From: Casuarina equisetifolia
Taxonomy: Eukaryota; Streptophyta; Magnoliopsida; Fagales; Casuarinaceae
Direction: 5' to 3'
Length of the DNA stretch: 64,000 nucleotides
Assembly: GCA_028551475.1 (NCBI GenBank)
Contig: CM052354.1
Location: forward strand, 32,201,258 to 32,265,257
The position numbers were made by a program, and so were the translations under genes. Positions 57,398-64,000 of the stretch are shown piece by piece (position 1 is the stretch's first letter; every line of letters begins with the position of its first letter). Below the pieces are notes generated by a model, which did no database searches, was not told where the DNA came from, and was given only the letters and a program-made list of their open reading frames with translations.

Positions 57398-58591
57398 CTG
57401 CAAGAAGAAGCAACAGTTGAGTCAAGACCTTCCACAAAGAATACAAAATCTAACTTAGATTTTAATTATTTTACAAATTCTGGGTTTTAAGTTTAGGTTC
57501 TGCCCCATCTCAAGTGACAACCGAAAGGAAAGAAAATTCTGTGGGCAGGCAAGAAGAAAACATAAGACAATTAATATGAATAAAAAAACAGCCCATTGTT
57601 TGCCCCACTTTCAAATTCACGCATAGGATGCTCTGTTTGTTTCGGCCTTACTAGAAGCAGTGAAACTTAATGACTTTCTGAACATTTATTGTTCTGTTCA
57701 ACTTTTAAGATATGTTTCCTTCGAGTTAATGTTGATGTCAAATAGAATCACAACGTATTGGGAGTCTTGTTGATGTTAAGAAAAGACTGGATGGGAGATT
57801 TAAGTGTCAACACAGCCTCTTCTACGTTTTCGCGTGTTATGCGATCAAAATATATTGGCTCAAGGTTCTCCCAAAAAAACATAACTCAAGTTCGAAATAA
57901 TCTGCAGTCGAAAGATGTTGATGAGAATGACTTGGAAAGGATTACATGCAGAAATTTGAGAGAAACAGAACTAAGAAGGGGTCTTGATAGAAGACTGTCC
58001 AAATAATTTAACAGAGTGGTAAAGAGGGGCCTTGACAAGACAGTTTTGACAGTATGGCATATTGCATTGAATATTTCTAATCTAATCATTCACTTCGTGA
58101 TGGCCAACACAAGGGAGGCGAAGTTCAGCGCCAAAGCCAGCCTAATCCTCTCAGCACCGAACTGAAGACATGCTTGTGTAGAGACGCAACAACACGGACA
58201 GACATCAAATCAATCTTTTCTGTTTGACCTGTTCCAGAAATAACGGAATTATTGTAATCTTGTACTGGTAGAAGGCACTTTATCACAGGTCCAGTCTTGA
58301 AGTTTACAAAGAGGTAGAGACAGAAAGACCTGGCTTTTAACTCCTATGGCCCAAGCTTCAGGACATATATCATAATCAGGAACCCTGATTCAGCAACTGA
58401 GTTGTTTTCCTGGAGTGTGTTTGTTCTAGTTTTCGAAACTAGAGCACCTCATTTCAGCAGATCCTAAAGCAGAGAAACTGAATGAACTCAAACCAAGACA
58501 AGACTCTCAACCAAAGCCTACAACCAACATGTTAAAGAAGAAACAGTTTCAAATTTGAAAACCAACAAATTGATAAGCAAGATAAACTCAC
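57398..58591 (-). other. Intron 1 of DUF1218 pseudogene 2
   Basis: Aligns with 20570-21672. The donor-proximal ~150 bp are shared with the receptor chimeras. The coding-like plus-strand stretch recurs at about 57840-58003. Confidence 0.55.
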
Positions 58592-58681
58592 TTGGTCCTT
58601 CTCTGCTCAGCAGCAACAGCAAGAGCAGAAGCTATCAGAATGAAGATAAACACCTCGACCAGCAACAGCTTTCCACGCCAT
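58592..58681 (-). pseudogene. DUF1218 pseudogene 2, exon 1
   Basis: ATG at 58681-58679. The same extra A as in copy 1 shifts the frame after four codons; in the shifted frame it reads LAVAAEQRRTK. One base is also missing at the junction (ACCAAGTGAGT instead of ACCAAGGTGAGT), so either the Lys codon or the donor is damaged. Unlike copy 1 the exon is not duplicated. Confidence 0.72.
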
Positions 58682-59840
58682 GCCCGACAACGCGGATTTC
58701 TTTCTCTCACTCTCTCTCTCCCACACACACACTATTCGTACACAGCAACACATAAAGAAATGTGGCGTTGGATGAAAAAAGAGAGGCAGAGGTAATATAA
58801 CGGTTGCATGACATGATAACTAAAAAAAAAAAAAAAAAATCTAAAAGTAAAAGAATTCACGGGTTTGCTTTAAGCGTGGGATGAGGAACAACAGGACTGG
58901 TTGTAATTCCCCTTGCACACACCCTCTCCCGTTGAATATAGCTCTAATTTCATCCCACTTACTTAGAGGAGGGGAGGATTTAGTCAAAAAATACATCCCG
59001 TTTGTATAAAGTCAGTAAGCTTTGGAACTATAAAAGAAATTAATACCTTAATTTTCCTTAATGGTGAATTTGAGACACATAATTAGATTTCATTCCCATC
59101 ATCTCTATTGTGTAAAATCTTATGCTAGAGTTAGTCTCCTAAGTTCAAAGTTGTGTTCTGGATATAGGGTTTAAGGTTTTTTATAATGTCTTTTAAATTC
59201 TCTATAAAACATAATAATTTTTTAATGAATTATATAAAATTAATGCATATGACTTTATTGTTGATAGAATAAATTATTGTGACTCAATTTTATATTGAAA
59301 AAAATGTATTGAACTTTATTCTTTACAAAAAAAAAAAATCATTTAATTTGTAATCTAACAACTACCAAAGAGATTGATGTAATAATAGATTAACTTTGAG
59401 TTCTATAAGAATTTGATTTTATATTTTTTTTGTCTTCATGCTACACTACAATGAACTTGAATATTGCAATTCAAAGCACAATATAGCTTTGAAAATAAAC
59501 AGCCAATAATTATGTCATAATGAAGAGAATCCCATTTAAAATTTAATTACTCAATCATTAGAAGCATAAACCAGTTGTATAGTGTTTTCCTCAAATTAAA
59601 TAAACAAACATTTTTTTGATATTTTCTTCCGTAGTATTTAGTGAGAAATAAAAAGACTTTTTGACTAGGAATGTACCAAGTACTATCTTGAACCCAAGCC
59701 AAGATCAACAAATATATATATATATAAATAATATGGAAAAAGCATCATATAAACTTATTGTCATCATAGTTGCATGGGTATACATTATTTACCTGGCAAA
59801 TGTCTTACTAATTATGATTGCTTTTTGCATTACTTCCAAA
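58682..59840. other. Between DUF1218 pseudogene 2 and receptor D
   Basis: A CT/CA-rich leader (58693-58735), a DUF1218-type 5' flank to about 59000, and then the 3' flank of receptor D. It aligns with 21846-22878. An AT run lies at about 59712-59726. No other gene. Confidence 0.6.
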
Positions 59841-62800
59841 TCATGTCTCTTGTTGCTTGCTCCCCAGTACAAAGATTGTAAACCAATCATGCTTCTTTAT
59901 GACTCCAAGAATAAGTCCTAAAACAAAACCACATCCACATCCCATTAAAACTACTTTCCAACTGAATTCAAGTGGAGACTTCCAAATTTGGTTGTCTACA
60001 ATGGTTGAAGGTTGAGGATGTGAGTGTTCAAATTGTTTACATCTCTTTGATAAAGGGCTTCCACATAATCCAGGATTATCATTGAAGGAAGTGTTTGGAA
60101 ATGTATCAAATTGTTTTCCAAAAGGTATATGCCCTATGAGATGATTTTGGGAAACATTAAAGAATTCAAGGAAGCTAAGTTGCACAAGTTCAAAAGGAAT
60201 TGCACCAGATAACTTGTTTTGAGAAAGATCTAGTGATTCTAACTCTATTAAGTTCCCCAAGGAAGATGGTATATGACCTATAAGAAAGTTATTTGAAAGG
60301 TTAAGCAATTTTAGCCTTTTGAGCTGTCCTATAACTTTTGGAATTTCACCTTCAAATTTGTTATTTGAAAGATCAATAGCGATAAAGAAATCTAAGATTT
60401 TTTTATATGCCATTTCATTGCCTTTGTTGGTAAATGTCATTGAGAAACTATACTCAGAATATCCAGCAAAAACTTCCATGTACATTAAGCTATTTTCATC
60501 AAGAAGTTGCATGGCTTTCCAAGTTTTGAAATATTGATAAGGTAGTTGGCCTATAATGTTGTTATTAGAAAGATCTACAATGTGTAAACTTGGGAAACCA
60601 AAAGGGATGTTAGAATTTCCTATTGTACCATAAAGTCTATTAGATCGCAAAATAAGAACCTTCAATTCAGTTAAACCACTTAACCAAAAAGGGAAACTAT
60701 CATTGACTTGATTGTCTCCTAAGTTAAGAAATTCAAGCTTGGTACAATTGGCCAATGACCTAGGTATACGGCCCCATAATTGATTTTGGCTGAGATCAAT
60801 CATCATTAGTTGATTTCCTTTAAGAAATGATTGAGGAATGGTTCCATGAAAGTTATTCTTGTGTAAATCTAGAACTAATAGAAAGTCACTCAAGTTGCTT
60901 AAACATTGAGGAATGGAGCCACTCAAACTGTTGTTTGACAAATTAAGAGCAATGATTGAACTTAGGTTGCAAATCAAGCTTGGGATTTCTCCAATCAATT
61001 TGTTGTTTGCCACTGAATACCAAATGATAGAAGGTGGGGGGATTGGAAGTGACCCTTGAAGCTTGTTAAAGTCAAGGCTTAGATATATTAATGAAGACGA
61101 AAAAATTGGAAATTCATCAAAGCCAGTTAGAAAGTTGAAACTCAGATCTAAAGTTTGCTTAGTATTTGTAATTGTATTTGACATCCATTTTGGAACTTGG
61201 CCATGAATTTCATTATTGGAAAGATCCAAAGACTGTAATTGATCTTGGTTCCTTAGAAAATTTGGGAACTCCTGTAGGTGACAATCCTTCATAGTTAAGT
61301 CATCTAATTTTGGAAAAGCTGCATTGGTACTAAGCTTTGTAAGTAATGAAATATTGTTACTGGATAAAATGAGGGAAGAGAGGTTTTTGAGTTTTAGGAA
61401 CACGTCAAAATCCAATATGCCACTTGAGTTGTTAGAGTCAAGCCTAAGATATTCAAGACTAACAAGGTTGGATAAAAGCTTTGGAATTGAACCATGCAAA
61501 TTGTTTCCTTCAAGTACTAGCCCAATTAGTTGGGTTAGGTTATGAATTGAAGATGACAATGAAATATTGGTGTTGTATAAAGAAATTGAATGAAGGTTTT
61601 TCAATTTTAATAACAAGTCAAATTCCAACATGCCAGTAAAGTTGTTTGAGTCAAGGGAGAGATATTCAAGATTGACAAGCTTTGATATAAGCTTTGCAAT
61701 TGAACCATGCAAATTATTTTGTACTAGTTCTAGCTTAGTTAGCTGGGTAAGGTTACCAACTGAAGATGGTAATGAAATATTGGTGTTGAATAAATAGATC
61801 GAACGGAGGTTTTTCAATTTTAATAACAAGTCAAATTCCACTATGTCAATGAAGTTATTTGGGAAAAGGTTGAGATATTCAAGATTGACTAGCTTAGATA
61901 GAAGCTCATGAATTGAACCATACAAATTATTTCCTTTTAGATCTAGCATAGTTAGTTGGGTAAGGTTACCAAGTGAAGACAATATTGGTCCAGAAATGTT
62001 GCATCTTGTACACATGAAAGATGATAAGGACTTAAGGTTACCAATTGAATGCAATAGGTTACTAGAAAAAGGCATGCTATAGATTTCCAAAAATTTAAGG
62101 GGGTTACTTCTATTAAATTCCACAAAACCTATGGTGATATTCTCATTAAATTCCATTTCAAGCTCTTTAAGATTGGGTAGATGGAAAATGCTGGTAGGAA
62201 AGTCACCATGAAATCTATTTTCTGATATTTGTAACGAAAGTAGTTGGGTAAGATTTCCAAAAGACGATGGTATTGGTCCAAAAAAGTTACATCCTATAAC
62301 ACCAACATGTTGCAAAGATTTGAGGTTTCCAATTGAGATTGGTAGCTTACCAGAGAAACTCGTATAAGAAAGCTCCAATGATTGAAGGGGGTTGTTTTGG
62401 TTAAATTCTGGTATACTTCCATTAAGATTGATATTGGATTCCAAATCAATAGATTGAAGATTGGGTAGATAGAAAATTTCAATGGGAAACTCTCCATGCA
62501 AGCCACATTCCTTTAGGAATAAAGATGTTAAAGAAGATAAGTTTGCCAAAGTTTTGGGTACTTTAGATAACACACTAACCCAAGTAAGATTTAGTTCTTT
62601 CAAGTTTGTTAAGTTCTGAGCCATATTTCTTAAGCTAGATTCTAAAAGCTCTAAATCATTGTATGAAAGATCCAATGAAACTAATTCAAACAATTCTAAA
62701 ATTTCTAAAGGGATTTGACCAGAAAATCCAGAGGAAGATAGATTAAGGCTTGTTAGCCTTGAAAGATGTGTAAAACCAATTGGGATTTTAGATCTATTGA

Positions 62801-63083
62801 AGTAATTGTTAGCAAGATTAAGCTTTTGGAGGTGAATGAGTTGGAAGAGACTACTACTGGAATTGATGGTACCAAGAAGACAACTATTACTAAGGTCAAG
62901 GCTCACAACGTGACCCATGTTCTCATCGCACATAACCCCACTCCATTTGCAGCAATTTTTACTTTTAGACGCCCAAGAAGAAACCTTCGAATAGTTCAAG
63001 GAATAACCAAATTCACCACAATCACTAATAAGGCTTTCTTTGAATTGCAACAAGGCCAAGCCTTCATTATAATGGCATGATGG
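59841..63083 (-). CDS. LRR receptor-like protein D, LRR exon
   Basis: 1,080 codons are open from the acceptor (CCTTTATGCAG, AG at 63084-63085) to the stop. The LRRNT cap has Cys3, Cys44-45 and Cys52 (NCCKWSGVMC). More than 30 LRRs follow, then the island (YSFSMTFTNKGNEMAYKKIL), four LRRs, the GLCGSPLSKRC cap, a transmembrane helix with GCGCGFVLGLILG and a short KKHDWF tail. It is the best-preserved relative of pseudogenes A and B. The first in-frame ATG (seven bases inside the intron side) overlaps the splice site and would give no signal peptide, so a first exon beyond 64000, expected near 64700, is likely. The role as a plasma-membrane immune-type receptor is inferred from the family. Confidence 0.88.
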   Translation of the reverse strand, partial: PSCHYNEGLALLQFKESLISDCGEFGYSLNYSKVSSWASKSKNCCKWSGVMCDENMGHVVSLDLSNSCLLGTINSSSSLFQLIHLQKLNLANNYFNRSKIPIGFTHLSRLTSLNLSSSGFSGQIPLEILELFELVSLDLSYNDLELLESSLRNMAQNLTNLKELNLTWVSVLSKVPKTLANLSSLTSLFLKECGLHGEFPIEIFYLPNLQSIDLESNINLNGSIPEFNQNNPLQSLELSYTSFSGKLPISIGNLKSLQHVGVIGCNFFGPIPSSFGNLTQLLSLQISENRFHGDFPTSIFHLPNLKELEMEFNENITIGFVEFNRSNPLKFLEIYSMPFSSNLLHSIGNLKSLSSFMCTRCNISGPILSSLGNLTQLTMLDLKGNNLYGSIHELLSKLVNLEYLNLFPNNFIDIVEFDLLLKLKNLRSIYLFNTNISLPSSVGNLTQLTKLELVQNNLHGSIAKLISKLVNLEYLSLDSNNFTGMLEFDLLLKLKNLHSISLYNTNISLSSSIHNLTQLIGLVLEGNNLHGSIPKLLSNLVSLEYLRLDSNNSSGILDFDVFLKLKNLSSLILSSNNISLLTKLSTNAAFPKLDDLTMKDCHLQEFPNFLRNQDQLQSLDLSNNEIHGQVPKWMSNTITNTKQTLDLSFNFLTGFDEFPIFSSSLIYLSLDFNKLQGSLPIPPPSIIWYSVANNKLIGEIPSLICNLSSIIALNLSNNSLSGSIPQCLSNLSDFLLVLDLHKNNFHGTIPQSFLKGNQLMMIDLSQNQLWGRIPRSLANCTKLEFLNLGDNQVNDSFPFWLSGLTELKVLILRSNRLYGTIGNSNIPFGFPSLHIVDLSNNNIIGQLPYQYFKTWKAMQLLDENSLMYMEVFAGYSEYSFSMTFTNKGNEMAYKKILDFFIAIDLSNNKFEGEIPKVIGQLKRLKLLNLSNNFLIGHIPSSLGNLIELESLDLSQNKLSGAIPFELVQLSFLEFFNVSQNHLIGHIPFGKQFDTFPNTSFNDNPGLCGSPLSKRCKQFEHSHPQPSTIVDNQIWKSPLEFSWKVVLMGCGCGFVLGLILGVIKKHDWFTIFVLGSKQQET
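61330..61970 (-). repeat. Three-fold 71-residue LRR module in receptor D
   Basis: The start of each module (NLTQL) lies exactly 213 bp after the last (61970, 61757, 61544). Each holds three LRRs and ends with KLKNL.S..L...NISL. Receptors B and C have one module at this place. Confidence 0.88.
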
Positions 63084-64000
63084 CTGCATAAAGGAAAAGA
63101 GTGCCAACAAATAAATGATAAAACAGTATCAGTGTGCAAAGAAGAGTAAAGAAAGCAAAAACCAAAAAAAAAAACAATTATCTTTTATTGAATATGGTTT
63201 ACCATCTTTACTTTAACATCACCAACTTCAAATATTTTTATTCTACTACACATGATTTCTCATGAGTTGTAGTCCAAGTCATCTCATGGAAAACCTACAT
63301 CAATAGTAAATCAAACCAAATCCTAGAGTTAGCCATGTCATATTTAATGATTCTAAGACTTTGACACAAGTCATTCTTTAAAATATTATTCTCACACTTA
63401 TTTTTATCTTTTACAAAAAGGCCTCATTTTTCTAGCTTGGACAATTTAAAATTGAAAACATAATTATTAAGATTTATATACATAATTATTAAATAATTTA
63501 GTTTGTATAGTTCAAGATTTTCTCTTATCATATGAGCATAATTTTCCTCCCCTTATTTTTCATTGATTCTGTGTCTTAGGATTAAATCTAATTTGTAAAA
63601 TTCTTCAATATTTTTTATTTTATTGCTCTATTTCTTTCTTTTTTCTTTTTTAAAAAAGTTGCTCACCTTCCCTTTACTAGCATAGAAAATAAGGATTAAA
63701 TAGTTGGAAATACTAATAATTTCTTTCAATCAACTCTCCACATATTCTTTTGTAGTTCATTGTCTTTGTATAATTTAATATATAATAAAAAATTTGTGCT
63801 GAAAAGAAAATTTATTGGATCTTCCCCAACCCCACAAACTATAAAATATGAATCTACAACACCTTTTAGCACAAACCCATGCCCAAACTAAACCCCAAAA
63901 TAAAACTCAAATTCCGACACCAAATTCAAGACCAAAATCAACTCTGTATTCTATACCGCACTATCATATCACTACTAAAATAAACCCTATAAAAACCCAC
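63084..64000 (-). other. Start of predicted intron 1 of receptor D (runs off the window)
   Basis: Aligns with 25693-26620 in intron B. No exon 1 is reached before the edge. If the spacing of A, B and C holds, the exon should lie about 1.6 kb upstream of 63083. Confidence 0.5.

Noticed and set aside
62766..63080. Plus-strand frame repeated at 294, 25375 and 36968
   Set aside because: Its recurrence follows the receptor N-terminal cap on the other strand; it is a shadow of that conserved region.
63083..63110. TTG-initiated extension of receptor D (and of C at 37285, B at 25752)
   Set aside because: These starts are non-ATG codons. The sequence before the CHxNE cap is a pyrimidine tract and splice acceptor, and the four loci differ there by indels, as expected for an intron, not for coding sequence.
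1..64000. tRNA, rRNA or snRNA genes
   Set aside because: I saw no tRNA A/B-box pair with a cloverleaf, no rRNA signature and no snRNA promoter. Short or diverged ones could have been missed by eye.

Overview
The window is AT-rich eudicot nuclear DNA. Plant-type LRR receptor-like proteins, a plant-only DUF1218 family, a chromovirus-type Ty3/Gypsy element, a LINE and solo LTRs all point to this; the species cannot be told from the sequence. It is a disease-resistance-type cluster built by repeated direct segmental duplication. All receptor and DUF1218 genes lie on the minus strand.

Layout: 1-2318 receptor pseudogene A (its 3' half lies beyond the left edge) with its upstream exon; 2319-6751 duplicated non-coding blocks; 6752-12404 a decayed Gypsy element; 12405-16250 duplicated blocks and a GC-richer island; 16485-16925 the 3' stub of another receptor gene; 17488-18131 an insertion; 18600-21845 a DUF1218 pseudogene; 22879-27362 receptor pseudogene B; 34124-38987 receptor gene C (open); 39000-48480 duplicated non-coding blocks with a solo LTR, a stray ALDH6-type exon and a perfect hairpin; 48868-51085 LINE pieces; 51330-54601 LTR remnants and a 1,154-bp solo LTR; 55735-58681 a second DUF1218 pseudogene; 59841-63083 receptor gene D (open), whose first exon should lie just past the right edge. 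The block 18135-26600 is repeated in the same order at 55255-64000, and 1-4730 matches 25081-29275.

The main result concerns gene structure. The large receptor ORFs have no convincing ATG or signal peptide of their own. Each starts directly behind a pyrimidine-rich tract ending in CAG or TAG, a strong 3' splice site. In A, B and C a 30-31 codon exon lies about 1.6 kb upstream on the same strand. It encodes a signal-peptide-like segment ending in RRTK, is followed by a GT splice donor, and is in phase 0, matching the receptor exon. This small exon and the first ~150 bp of its intron are the same sequence as exon 1/intron 1 of the two DUF1218 (MWL/DESIGUAL-type) pseudogenes here. The receptors therefore appear to be chimeras: a DUF1218 first exon supplies the secretion signal and the LRR exon supplies the ectodomain, transmembrane segment and short tail.

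If expressed, C and D would be plasma-membrane receptor-like proteins of the Cf-9/HcrVf/RLP12 type, which lack a kinase and signal through partner kinases of the SOBIR1/BAK1 kind. C and D have each gained extra LRRs by internal tandem duplication. A and B are inactivated, so only two of the four chimeric loci look functional.
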